Part shown: piece after piece, positions 1-6,572 of the stretch
How the letters are laid out: every line of letters starts with the position of its first letter
How positions within the stretch are numbered: the first letter of the stretch is position 1
DNA from: an uncultured Porphyromonadaceae bacterium
GTDB lineage: Bacteria; Bacteroidota; Bacteroidia; Bacteroidales; Muribaculaceae
Length of the DNA stretch: 17,493 bases
Assembly (NCBI GenBank): GCA_902475285.1
Contig: CABRZA010000038.1
Coordinates: forward strand, 1-17,493
Reading direction: 5' to 3'
Notes under the pieces: model-generated
Databases searched by the model: none
Seen by the model: only the letters and a program-made list of their open reading frames with translations
Told to the model about the DNA's origin: nothing
Program-made: the position numbers and the translations under genes

Positions 1-31
1 CCTGAGCGGGCGCAATATATTGCTCCCCTAC
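1..31 (-). repeat. REP-like palindromic element, ATATAT core, single copy
   Basis: Read on the minus strand it begins with GTAG at position 31, runs into the palindrome around CAATATATTG and ends in GCTCAGG. One base differs from the 20-base consensus GGGCGCAATATATTGCGCCC. It may extend beyond the left window edge. It belongs to the same family as the elements at 2971-3010, 4624-4659 and 17245-17465. Confidence 0.8.
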
Positions 32-80
32 TTTCCTGCCTCTGTGCGTTATTTTTTAGTCAAGATGGCACTGACGGGGC

Positions 81-104
81 GGACGCGATGAATCGCGTCT
101 ATAC
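81..104 (-). repeat. REP-like palindromic element, ATTCAT core
   Basis: On the minus strand a GTAT head at 104-101 is followed by a 20-base near palindrome whose arms are GACGCGAT and ATCGCGTC around a 2-base centre. The geometry (4-base head, 20-base palindrome, then GC) matches the GTAG elements elsewhere in the window, but the core sequence is different and the head is GTAT rather than GTAG. It is the only copy of this type here, so membership in the same family is an inference from geometry. Confidence 0.55.
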
Positions 105-106
105 AC

Positions 107-213
107 CCTCATCACTTATAACTCTGACCTTTGACCTACCTACAACCTCATCACTTATAACTCTGACCTTTGACCTACCTACAACCTTGTCACTTATAAC
201 TCTGACTTCTGAC
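107..213 (-). repeat. 39-base tandem repeat, three units, after the maf stop codon
   Basis: Units begin at 107, 146 and 185 with a constant 39-base period. The first two are nearly identical and the third diverges at its end. Each contains the core CTTATAACTCTGACCT (last base changed in the third). The array lies directly 3' of the maf stop codon at 218. The same core recurs at 8710 and 8764. Because 39 is divisible by three, the array creates an open but meaningless frame. No function is evident; a 3'-end or RNA-stability role is only a guess. Confidence 0.85.
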
Positions 214-217
214 TTTT

Positions 218-895
218 TCAGAAGTAGTCGGTGAGGTGGCGGTAGAGGGCGTGGAGGGGTAGGCCCATTACGTTGTAGAAACAGCCGTCGATGCGGGCTA
301 TGGCAGCTGCGCCGAGCCATTCCTGTATGCCGTAGGCGCCGGCTTTGTCGAGGGGGCGGTAGCGGGCCACATACTGGGCTATCTCGCTGTCGGTTAGGGG
401 TCCGAAGGTGACGCGGGTTGTTTCGGAGAAAGTATCGTCGCGGCGGCCGGAGCCGGAGCGGAGCGTTACGCCGGTGACTACGGTGTGGGTGCGTCCGGTG
501 AGGCTGCGGAGCATGGCGCAGGCCTCGGCATCGCTGTGGGGCTTGCCTAAAATCGAGGGCTCGGAGAACTCTGAGGGCTCGGAGATTACCACCGTGTCGG
601 CGGTGATGAGGAGGGTGTCGGGGGCGACGAGGTCGGCGTAGGCGTCGGCTTTGAGGCGCGAGAGGTAGGCGGGGACGTCGGCCGGGGCGAGCCCGGCGGG
701 GTAGGCTTCGTCGATGTCGCGGCGTGGGGCTATGGAAAATTCGGGGAGGATGAGGCCGAGGAGTTCGCGGCGGCGCGGCGAGTTGGAGGCGAGCATCACC
801 GTCGTGCCGGCAAAGGCGGGCGACGGCAGCGGCGGAAGGGCCGCAGGGTGCTCGGCGGCGCAGGCCGTGTTGAAGTCGAGATGATGAGTGTTCAT
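218..895 (-). CDS. maf: Maf-family nucleoside triphosphate pyrophosphatase (YhdE-like)
   Basis: Predicted cytoplasmic enzyme of the Maf/HAM1 fold that hydrolyses non-canonical or pyrimidine nucleoside triphosphates to the monophosphate plus pyrophosphate. The signature LASNSPRRREL (residues 35-45), the acidic ADTVV motif near residue 99, and ILGKP followed by DKAGAYGIQ are present. DKAGAYGIQ is typical of the YhdE (dTTP/UTP) subgroup rather than the YceF (m7GTP) subgroup. At 225 residues it is longer than the usual 190-200. Some 30 residues precede the conserved first strand, so the true start may lie inside; the ATG at 796 would remove part of that strand and looks too late. A short insertion sits before ILGKP (see the 555-590 repeat). 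It lies downstream of miaB on the same strand, separated by a REP-like pair. Function is confident, start is not. Confidence 0.9.
   Translation of the reverse strand: MNTHHLDFNTACAAEHPAALPPLPSPAFAGTTVMLASNSPRRRELLGLILPEFSIAPRRDIDEAYPAGLAPADVPAYLSRLKADAYADLVAPDTLLITADTVVISEPSEFSEPSILGKPHSDAEACAMLRSLTGRTHTVVTGVTLRSGSGRRDDTFSETTRVTFGPLTDSEIAQYVARYRPLDKAGAYGIQEWLGAAAIARIDGCFYNVMGLPLHALYRHLTDYF
555..590 (-). repeat. 18-base in-frame tandem duplication inside maf
   Basis: The 13-base string GAGGGCTCGGAGA occurs at 555 and again at 573, an exact 18-base (six-codon) spacing. In the protein this gives SEPSEFSEPS between the ADTVV motif and ILGKP, a place where family members normally have a much shorter loop. 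It looks like a recent slippage duplication that kept the frame. Confidence 0.75.
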
Positions 896-913
896 GAATG
901 CAAATTATTGATT

Positions 914-955
914 GTAGGGTCGCGCCATGGCGCGGCCGCCCAGGCGATGGTTACC
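914..955 (+). repeat. REP-like element, CCATGG core, left half of an inverted pair
   Basis: GTAG at 914 is followed by the 20-base near palindrome GGTCGCGCCATGGCGCGGCC and a flank containing CAGGCGATGGTTACC. The first 24 bases are identical to those of the oppositely oriented copy ending at 1098. The 3' flank CAGGCGATGGT is shared with the ATATAT-core copy at 17368, which links the two core types into one family. Confidence 0.85.
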
Positions 956-1057
956 ACAACACCGCCCCTCCGGGGCTGTATGCGTTTTGGTGGCACGTGC
1001 CGGGGGCTGACGCACCCCGGTTAACCATTATTGCACCCCTTCGGGGTCTTATGGGCC
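956..1057. other. Hairpin-rich spacer between the inverted REP-like pair
   Basis: This 102-base spacer holds several small palindromes: CCCC-TCC-GGGG near 964-974, the perfect 10-mer GGCACGTGCC at 992-1001, CCGGGG...CCCCGG at about 1000-1020, and ACCCC-TTC-GGGGT at 1035-1047. No coding signal is convincing. Together with the flanking repeats it makes a composite 185-base element (914-1098) bounded by GTAG and CTAC. Confidence 0.6.
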
Positions 1058-1098
1058 GTTACCGCAGCCTTAGTGGCCGCGCCATGGCGCGACCCTAC
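1058..1098 (-). repeat. REP-like element, CCATGG core, right half of an inverted pair
   Basis: On the minus strand GTAG (1098-1095) is followed by the same 20-base near palindrome as the copy at 914, then a flank reading AAGGCTGCGGTAAC. That flank resembles the one of the ATATAT-core copy at 2971-3010 (CAGGCTGCGGTAG). The two copies face outward, with GTAG at both outer ends. Confidence 0.85.
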
Positions 1099-1119
1099 GA
1101 CATGGCCGAAAACAAATAT

Positions 1120-2481
1120 TCACTCCACAATGTGCGAGAGGAGGGTTGCGGAGGTGGCGGTGTCGACTTCGACGGTAACGGTCTGGCCTACGCGGGCCTC
1201 TGCGCGGGGGAAGACGGCGGTTTTGTTCTGGGAGGTGCGGCCCACCATCTGGTCGGCGCTGCGCTTGGCGACACCTTCGACGAGGACTCCGAAACGGCGC
1301 CCCACGTCGGCACGGTTCGAGGCGAGCGACAGCTCGTTTTGGAGTGCTATCATGCGGTTGAGGCGTTCGATTTTTACGGCTTCGGGCACGTTGTCGGGCA
1401 TGGTGCGTGCGGCGAGGGTGCCGGGGCGCTCGGAGTATTTGAACATGAAGGCGGCGTCGAATCCCACGGTGCGCATCAGGTCGAGGGTCTGCTCGAAGTC
1501 GTCGTCGGTCTCGCCGTGGAAGCCTGTGAAGAGGTCGGTGGTGATTCCGCAGTCGGGGATGATGTCGCGTATTTCGGCCACGCGGTCGAGGTACCACTCG
1601 CGAGTGTAGCGGCGGTTCATGGCTCGGAGCACTGAGTTGCTGCCCGACTGCACGGGCAGGTGTATGTGGCGGCAAATATTTGGCCGCGAGGCCATTGCGC
1701 GCACCACGGCGGCGGTCATGTCCTTGGGGTGCGAAGTGGTGAAGCGCACGCGGAGGTCGGGTGCGGCGTCGGCCACTCGGATGAGGAGGTCGGCGAAGGG
1801 CACGGGGGTTCCGGAGGAGGTGTCGAGGTAGCTGTTTACGTTCTGCCCCAGGAGGGTAACTTCCTTGTAGCCTTTTGCCCGGAGGTCGGCGATTTCGCGG
1901 AGGATGCTGTCGAGGGGGCGGCTACGCTCGCGGCCTCGGGTGTAGGGCACGATGCAGTAGGAGCAGAAGTTGTTGCAACCGCGCATGATGCTCACGAAGC
2001 CCGACACCTGTCGGCCGGGGAGACGCACTGGCACGACGTCGCGGTAGGTTTCGGTTGTGCTGAGCTCGACGGCGACGGCGGGGTGGCCGGCGCGGGCCGA
2101 GGCCATGAGTGCCGGGAGGTCGAGATAGCTGTCGGGGCCGGCCACGAGGTCGACGCCGTGGTTGGCCACGAGGTCGTCCTTCACACGCTCGGCCATGCAG
2201 CCTATCACGCCTATGATTAGGTTCTTGCCCTCGGCCTGACGGTGGCGGCGCTGTGCGCGGAGGGCCTGGAGTCGGCCCACGATTTTCTGCTCGGCGTTGT
2301 CGCGTATGGAGCAGGTGTTGAGGAGTATTGCGTCGGCGTTGTCGGGGGTGTCGACGAGCGCGAAGCCGTCCATGCCGAGGATTGCGGCCACTACTTCGCT
2401 GTCGGCCACGTTCATCTGGCAGCCGTAAGTTTCGATATATAAATTGGCGGCATTTTCGCCGTGCGTGAGGTCTTTATTCAT
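1120..2481 (-). CDS. miaB: tRNA-2-methylthio-N6-dimethylallyladenosine synthase MiaB
   Basis: Radical-SAM methylthiotransferase that adds a methylthio group to i6A at position 37 of tRNAs reading UNN codons. Full length at 453 residues. The N-terminal UPF0004 domain carries the three auxiliary cluster cysteines C21 (YGCQMN), C56 (NTCSIR) and C94 (GCMAER). The radical-SAM triad is C168, C172 and C175 in CNNFCSYC, followed by IVPYTRGRE, which is typical of MiaB rather than RimO or MtaB. The last 60 or so residues fit a TRAM RNA-binding domain. The ATG at 2481 is well supported because the conserved YIETYGCQMN begins only 15 residues later. It is divergent from the small membrane protein at 2551, sharing a 69-base promoter region. 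maf lies downstream on the same strand. Confidence 0.96.
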   Translation of the reverse strand: MNKDLTHGENAANLYIETYGCQMNVADSEVVAAILGMDGFALVDTPDNADAILLNTCSIRDNAEQKIVGRLQALRAQRRHRQAEGKNLIIGVIGCMAERVKDDLVANHGVDLVAGPDSYLDLPALMASARAGHPAVAVELSTTETYRDVVPVRLPGRQVSGFVSIMRGCNNFCSYCIVPYTRGRERSRPLDSILREIADLRAKGYKEVTLLGQNVNSYLDTSSGTPVPFADLLIRVADAAPDLRVRFTTSHPKDMTAAVVRAMASRPNICRHIHLPVQSGSNSVLRAMNRRYTREWYLDRVAEIRDIIPDCGITTDLFTGFHGETDDDFEQTLDLMRTVGFDAAFMFKYSERPGTLAARTMPDNVPEAVKIERLNRMIALQNELSLASNRADVGRRFGVLVEGVAKRSADQMVGRTSQNKTAVFPRAEARVGQTVTVEVDTATSATLLSHIVE

Positions 2482-2499
2482 CTAATAATGTCACTTTTA

Positions 2500-2531
2500 T
2501 TTGCTGCATTACCCGATAATGAGTAATTTTG
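2500..2531 (+). promoter_or_regulatory. Bacteroidetes-type promoter for the gene at 2551
   Basis: TTTG at 2500-2503 and TAATTTTG at 2524-2531 (consensus TAnnTTTG) are 20 bases apart, the spacing expected for the primary sigma factor of Bacteroidetes. Transcription would start only about 10-15 bases before the ATG at 2551, giving a very short leader. Confidence 0.6.
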
Positions 2532-2533
2532 TG

Positions 2534-2541
2534 CAAAATTA
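2534..2541 (-). promoter_or_regulatory. Candidate -7 box facing miaB
   Basis: The minus strand reads TAATTTTG here, forming with 2524-2531 a perfect inverted repeat of 8-base arms with a 2-base centre. It is placed suitably for miaB, giving a leader of roughly 45 bases. No matching TTTG is found 19-21 bases upstream, so it is weaker than the plus-strand promoter and may be fortuitous symmetry. Confidence 0.35.
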
Positions 2542-2550
2542 CGAAAAAAT

Positions 2551-2970
2551 ATGGATTCGGAATTAATTCGGCTCATAGCCATTGTCGGATTCGTGTTGAT
2601 TTACGCTGCCGTGAAGAAGGTGCGTGAAGTGATACGTACTTCGGCCGCGCGAAGTTCGGCGCCGCGTCGGCCCGATCCGCAGCGCGATTCAATGCCGCGC
2701 CGCGAAGCGGCGGCTCAGCGCCAGGCTATGCCGGGGATGGCGGCGTTCATGTCGAGCCTCTCGACAGTTCCGGCAGTGCCCGAAGAAGCAACGGTGACCA
2801 CCGCTGCCCCCGAGCCCCCTGCCCTCTTCGAGGAGGGCCGGCGCGTGACCGATGATGCCCCCATGCCCGAGCCCGAGCGCCCCGCGGCCGCCATCGAGCC
2901 ACCGACGCTCGCCGAGCTCCGGCGCGCCGTGGTGTGGAGCGAGATTCTGAAACCCAAATTCGAACAGTAA
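2551..2970 (+). CDS. Small membrane-anchored protein of unknown function
   Basis: 139 residues. A hydrophobic helix at about residues 6-20 (LIAIVGFVLIYAAV) is followed by a basic stretch, then a long low-complexity middle rich in Pro, Ala and Glu. A short C-terminal block, LRRAVVWSEILKPKFE, ends the protein. I recall similar ending motifs in small uncharacterised Bacteroidales proteins, which suggests the tail is the conserved functional part, held on a flexible linker from the inner membrane. Function is not known and I assign none. The start is supported by the promoter at 2500-2531 and by the helix directly after it. Transcribed divergently from miaB; a REP-like element follows its stop codon. 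Confidence 0.75.
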   Translation: MDSELIRLIAIVGFVLIYAAVKKVREVIRTSAARSSAPRRPDPQRDSMPRREAAAQRQAMPGMAAFMSSLSTVPAVPEEATVTTAAPEPPALFEEGRRVTDDAPMPEPERPAAAIEPPTLAELRRAVVWSEILKPKFEQ

Positions 2971-3010
2971 CTACCGCAGCCTGAGCGGGCGCAATATATT
3001 GCGCCCCTAC
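2971..3010 (-). repeat. REP-like palindromic element, ATATAT core
   Basis: On the minus strand GTAG (3010-3007) leads into the exact palindrome GGGCGCAATATATTGCGCCC and the flank GCTCAGGCTGCGGTAG. It starts immediately after the stop codon of the small membrane protein and lies about 80 bases before the CoA-transferase start. Confidence 0.85.
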
Positions 3011-3091
3011 CTCCGGCCAATACACGTCGCGGCACCGACGTTGCACTAAGCATATTAACCAACTGCAAATCAGCATAAAGAACACACAACC

Positions 3092-4585
3092 ATGTCATTC
3101 AACATTCTCACGGCGGAAGAAGCCGCAGAAATGATTCAAAATGGCGCCACCATCGGCCTGTCGGGTTTCACGGCTCCGGGTACGCCGAAATTCATCACCG
3201 AGGCCCTCGCCGCCAAGGCAGTAAGAGAGCACGAGGCCGGCCGGCCCTTCAAAGTAAACCTCTTCACGGGTGCGTCGACCTCCGACCACGTCGACGGCGT
3301 GTTGGCGCGCGCCAACGCCTACAACATGCGCGCCCCCTACCAGAACGTGCCCGACCTGCGCAAGCGCATCAACGCCCACGACTGCCACTACTTCGACCGT
3401 CACCTTTCGGAGATGGCGCAGGAAGTGCGCTACGGCACCTACGGCGAGATAGACTTCGCCATCATCGAGGCCGCCGACATCACCGACAACGGCGAGGTAG
3501 TGCTCGGCTGCGGCATGGGCAACGTGCCCACCTACGCCGCCATGGCCAAGCACATCCTCATAGAGCTCAACGACAAGCTTCCCAAGAGCCTCCTGGGCAT
3601 GCACGACGTGTATATGCCCCTCGACCCTCCCTACCGCCGCGAGATACCCATCTACGCCGCCAACGACCGCATAGGCTCGCCCATACTCAAAATCGACCCC
3701 TCCAAGGTGCTGGGCGTGGTTCACACCAGTTCCTACGACTGTGTGAAGCCCTTCACCGCCCCCGACGAGGTGAGCAAGCAGATAGGCTCGAACGTGGTGC
3801 GCTTCCTTGTGGGCGAATACACCGCCGGACGCCTGCCCAAGGAGTTCCTGCCCCTGCAGTCGGGCGTGGGCAACGTGGCCAACGCCGTGCTCTACGACCT
3901 GGGCGAGAGCAAGGAACTGCCTCCCTTCATGATGTATACCGAGGTGATACAGGACGCCGTGCTTGCCCTCCTCCAAAAGGGTAAGTGCACCTTCGCCAGC
4001 ACCTGCTCGATGACCTTCACCGACGACACCGAGAAGATTCTCTTCTCCGACATGAAGTTCTTCCACGACAAGATTCTGATGCGTCCCGCCGAGATATCGA
4101 ACAACCCCGAGGTGATCCGCCGCATAGGCGTCATAGCCATGAACACCGCCCTCGAGGCCGACCTCTTCGGCTCGGTGAACTCCACCCACGTTCTGGGCAC
4201 GCGCATGATGAACGGCATCGGCGGCTCGGGCGACTTCACCCGCAACGCCTATCTGTCGATATTCAGCTGCCCGTCGGTGAGCAAGGGCGGCCTGATAAGC
4301 AACATCGTACCGATGGTTGCCCACCCCGACCACAGCGAGCACTCAGTCGACATCCTCGTTACCGACCAGGGCATCGCCGACCTTCGCCACAAGGACCCCG
4401 TGGAACGCGCCCACGCCATCATCGACAACTGCGCCCACCCCATGTACCGCGAGCTTCTGCGCGACTACCTCAATCTGGGCGTACAGGGCCAGACGCCGCA
4501 CCACCTCAAGGCAGCCTTCGCCTTCCACAACGCCTTCAACGACACGGGCGACATGCGCAACGCCGACTACGGCAAATACATCTGA
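3092..4585 (+). CDS. Acetyl-CoA hydrolase/CoA-transferase family protein (likely succinate or propionate CoA-transferase)
   Basis: Class I CoA-transferase of 497 residues, the usual size of the AarC/Cat1/ScoT group, which moves CoA between acyl-CoA esters and carboxylates (succinyl-CoA, acetate, propionate). By analogy with AarC, the catalytic glutamate is E284 in YTEVIQDAV, which would form the glutamyl-CoA thioester. The glycine-rich GIGGSGDF at 375-382 is the CoA-binding loop conserved in the family. The N-terminal GLSGFTAPGTPK (22-33) fits the first CoA-transferase domain. In Bacteroidales this activity fits the succinate-propionate and acetate fermentation routes. The exact acyl pair cannot be read from sequence. 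Start ATG at 3092 is supported by normal N-terminal length. No clear TAnnTTTG box was found in the 121-base upstream gap, which contains a REP-like element. It may be single or co-transcribed with 2551. Confidence 0.93.
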   Translation: MSFNILTAEEAAEMIQNGATIGLSGFTAPGTPKFITEALAAKAVREHEAGRPFKVNLFTGASTSDHVDGVLARANAYNMRAPYQNVPDLRKRINAHDCHYFDRHLSEMAQEVRYGTYGEIDFAIIEAADITDNGEVVLGCGMGNVPTYAAMAKHILIELNDKLPKSLLGMHDVYMPLDPPYRREIPIYAANDRIGSPILKIDPSKVLGVVHTSSYDCVKPFTAPDEVSKQIGSNVVRFLVGEYTAGRLPKEFLPLQSGVGNVANAVLYDLGESKELPPFMMYTEVIQDAVLALLQKGKCTFASTCSMTFTDDTEKILFSDMKFFHDKILMRPAEISNNPEVIRRIGVIAMNTALEADLFGSVNSTHVLGTRMMNGIGGSGDFTRNAYLSIFSCPSVSKGGLISNIVPMVAHPDHSEHSVDILVTDQGIADLRHKDPVERAHAIIDNCAHPMYRELLRDYLNLGVQGQTPHHLKAAFAFHNAFNDTGDMRNADYGKYI

Positions 4586-4623
4586 TTCCCATCGCCGCCC
4601 ATCGCGGTGAAAGATTATACCAA

Positions 4624-4659
4624 CGAAGTAGGGGCGCAATATATTGCGTCCCTGCTTCG
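4624..4659 (+). repeat. REP-like element with extended 36-base palindrome
   Basis: The central GGGCGCAATATATTGCGTCC is flanked by CGAAGTAG on the left and CTGCTTCG on the right, so the symmetry extends to 36 bases with only two mismatched pairs. Position between the stop codon at 4585 and the start at 4685 would let it act as a terminator-like or RNA-stabilising hairpin between two plus-strand genes. No T-run follows it. Confidence 0.85.
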
Positions 4660-4684
4660 CTGCCAATCTCCAAAATATATTCCT

Positions 4685-6037
4685 ATGAAAGGCAATGTAA
4701 TAAATCGCATAAGCGAATTTTTCGTAAACTATTTTTCGCTCAACGGGCAGCTGGTGTCGCAGGCCGAAGCCGAGGCAGCCATCCGCGAGGGCGTGTCGTT
4801 CCGCGGCACAAGCATCCTCATCCTCATCCTGGCCATATTCATTGCCTCACTCGGCCTCAACACCAACTCCACGGCCGTTATCATCGGCGCCATGCTCATA
4901 TCGCCGCTCATGGGCCCCATAATCGGCATAGGCCTGGGCGTGGGCATACACGACTTCGACCTTCTCAAACGGTGCATACGCAACCTGCTGATGGCGGCGT
5001 CGTTCTCGGTGATAGCGTCGACGCTCTACTTCCTCATCTCGCCCGTCAACGAGCAGCACAGCGAGCTGCTGGCGCGCACGTCGCCCAGCATCTACGACGT
5101 GCTGATAGGCTTCGTCGGCGGCGGCGCCGGCATCATAGCCCTGGGCAGCACCAACAAGGGCAACGTGATACCCGGCGTGGCCATCGCCACGGCGCTCATG
5201 CCGCCGCTCTGCACCGCCGGCTACGGCCTGGCCACATGGCAGCTCAACTACTTCTTCGGCGCCCTTTATCTCTTCATTATCAACTCGATATACATAGCCT
5301 TCGCCACCTTCATAGGCGTGAAGCTGATGAAATACCAGGGCAGGCCGGTTGAAAACGACGCCCGCGCCCGCCGCGTGCGCCGATGGGTATACTCGCTGGC
5401 CGTACTCACCATGCTGCCGAGTATCTACCTCACTTACAACATGCTGCGACAGAACAAGTTTACGATGAACGCCGACAAATTCGTGAGCCAGGAGTGCCGC
5501 TTTCCGGCCACGCACGTCATAGCCCACGACGCCTACACCGACCACGGCAAGCGCTACATATCACTCACCCTCATCGGCCAGCCTCTCGACGACGACTCGC
5601 TTCGGCTGGCGCTGGCCTCGCAGCTCAAGCACTACGGCCTCGAGGGCACATACCTCAACATAATACAGGGCAGCAGCGAGCGCTCCGACAAGGACGGCGC
5701 CGAGGCCGACCGCAACTTCACCGACATCTACCGCATAGCGCAAAGCACCATAACGACGCAGCAGAGCACCATCGACTCGCTTCGTACGGCTCTTGCCGAG
5801 GCTGCCGTCGACCGGCACGCCGCACCCGAGGTGGCGCCCGAAATCAAGGTGCTCTTCCCCTCGGTGAAACGCATAGGCATCAGCCGCACAGTGATAGCGT
5901 CGACCACCGACGCGCCCTCCGACACCCTTACCGTTGCCATGGTTGAAGGGCGGCTGAGCCACGCCGAGCGGCGCAAGCTCGCCGAATACCTCACGGCACG
6001 GCTTGCCACGAAGGTGGAGATTGTGGATATGCGCTGA
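4685..6037 (+). CDS. DUF389 family inner membrane protein
   Basis: Polytopic membrane protein of 450 residues from the ATG at 4685. The DUF389 core is clear: a hydrophobic helix at about 43-60, then STAVIIGAMLISPLMGPIIG, further helices in VLIGFVGGGAGIIALG and GVAIATALMPPLCTAGYGLA, then FIINSIYIAFATFIG and one more near LAVLTMLPSIYLTY. The C-terminal 180 or so residues are soluble, with a probable coiled segment around TQQSTIDSLRTALAE. The family's function is not established and I assign none. A start at 4607 is open, but it would translate the REP-like palindrome into the protein (GAQYIASL), so 4685 is preferred. Its end is only 4 bases from the convergent kdsC-like gene. Confidence 0.9.
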   Translation: MKGNVINRISEFFVNYFSLNGQLVSQAEAEAAIREGVSFRGTSILILILAIFIASLGLNTNSTAVIIGAMLISPLMGPIIGIGLGVGIHDFDLLKRCIRNLLMAASFSVIASTLYFLISPVNEQHSELLARTSPSIYDVLIGFVGGGAGIIALGSTNKGNVIPGVAIATALMPPLCTAGYGLATWQLNYFFGALYLFIINSIYIAFATFIGVKLMKYQGRPVENDARARRVRRWVYSLAVLTMLPSIYLTYNMLRQNKFTMNADKFVSQECRFPATHVIAHDAYTDHGKRYISLTLIGQPLDDDSLRLALASQLKHYGLEGTYLNIIQGSSERSDKDGAEADRNFTDIYRIAQSTITTQQSTIDSLRTALAEAAVDRHAAPEVAPEIKVLFPSVKRIGISRTVIASTTDAPSDTLTVAMVEGRLSHAERRKLAEYLTARLATKVEIVDMR

Positions 6038-6041
6038 GACG

Positions 6042-6572
6042 CTACACACCCGTCGCTGCCGAGGCTACGGGCCAGAGGGAGCGTGCGCGGAGGATTTCTT
6101 CGATGAGTTCGCGCGCCACGCCGTGTCCGCCGGCGGCGCCGGCAATGAATCGCGCCGCGGCCTTGCACTCGGTGCAGGCGTCGCGCGGAGCCACAGGAAG
6201 GCCCACTACGGCCATGGGTGCGAGGTCGGGGATGTCATCGCCCACGTAGGCCACTTCATCGGGCGCGAGGCCGAGCGATGCCATCCACTGCTCAAGCACG
6301 GGACGCTTGTCGAGATGTCCCAGGAAGATGTTCTGCACGCCTATAATTTCAAAACGCTCGCGCACGCCGGGAGCGTCGGCGCCCGATATGATGGCAAGCT
6401 GAAGGCCCTGTTTTACGGCCTGCACCATGGCGTAGCCGTCGCGGAGGTTGGCCATGCGCTGCGGCACACCGTCGGGGCCGAGGGGCACGACGGCCGGCGA
6501 GAGCACGCCGTCGACATCGAAGGCCACGGCGCGTATGCGCCCGAGGTCGTAGTTTATCCTACTCATTATCAT
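6042..6572 (-). CDS. kdsC: KdsC-like HAD phosphatase (Kdo-8-phosphate phosphatase)
   Basis: HAD hydrolase without a cap domain, 176 residues, the size of KdsC, which releases phosphate from 3-deoxy-manno-octulosonate 8-phosphate in LPS inner-core synthesis. Motif I is FDVDGVLS with nucleophile D19 and acid/base D21; motif II is S63 in IISGAD; motif III lysine is K89 in LDKRPV; motif IV is VGDDIPDL with D112, D113 and D116. KdsC usually has VDGVLTDG; here it is VDGVLSPA. No kdsA, kdsB or kdsD lies in the window, so the substrate comes from family similarity. The start overlaps the DUF2520 gene: ATG 6572 gives a 14-base overlap, the second ATG at 6566 an 8-base overlap; both fit coupled translation. 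It converges with the DUF389 gene 4 bases away. Confidence 0.85.
   Translation of the reverse strand: MIMSRINYDLGRIRAVAFDVDGVLSPAVVPLGPDGVPQRMANLRDGYAMVQAVKQGLQLAIISGADAPGVRERFEIIGVQNIFLGHLDKRPVLEQWMASLGLAPDEVAYVGDDIPDLAPMAVVGLPVAPRDACTECKAAARFIAGAAGGHGVARELIEEILRARSLWPVASAATGV

Noticed and set aside
99..320. Small minus-strand frame with a repeated VRVISDEVVGRSK tail
   Set aside because: The repetition is only the translation of the 39-base DNA repeat, and the rest overlaps maf out of frame.
956..1057. Riboswitch or small RNA between miaB and maf
   Set aside because: The hairpins are tied to flanking mobile-type repeats and do not match a riboswitch class I can recognise.
898..1635. Open frame running through the inverted-repeat element into miaB on the opposite strand
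   Set aside because: Built from repeat sequence and antisense miaB; no recognisable domain.
3095..4342. A 415-codon open frame antisense to the CoA-transferase gene
   Set aside because: Its protein is dominated by Val, Gly, His and Ala in a pattern produced by the reverse complement of a GC-rich gene. The plus strand encodes a complete, well-conserved enzyme.
3985..5352. A 455-codon plus-strand frame overlapping the CoA-transferase and DUF389 genes
   Set aside because: Arg/His/Pro-rich shadow frame that crosses two real genes and the palindrome between them.
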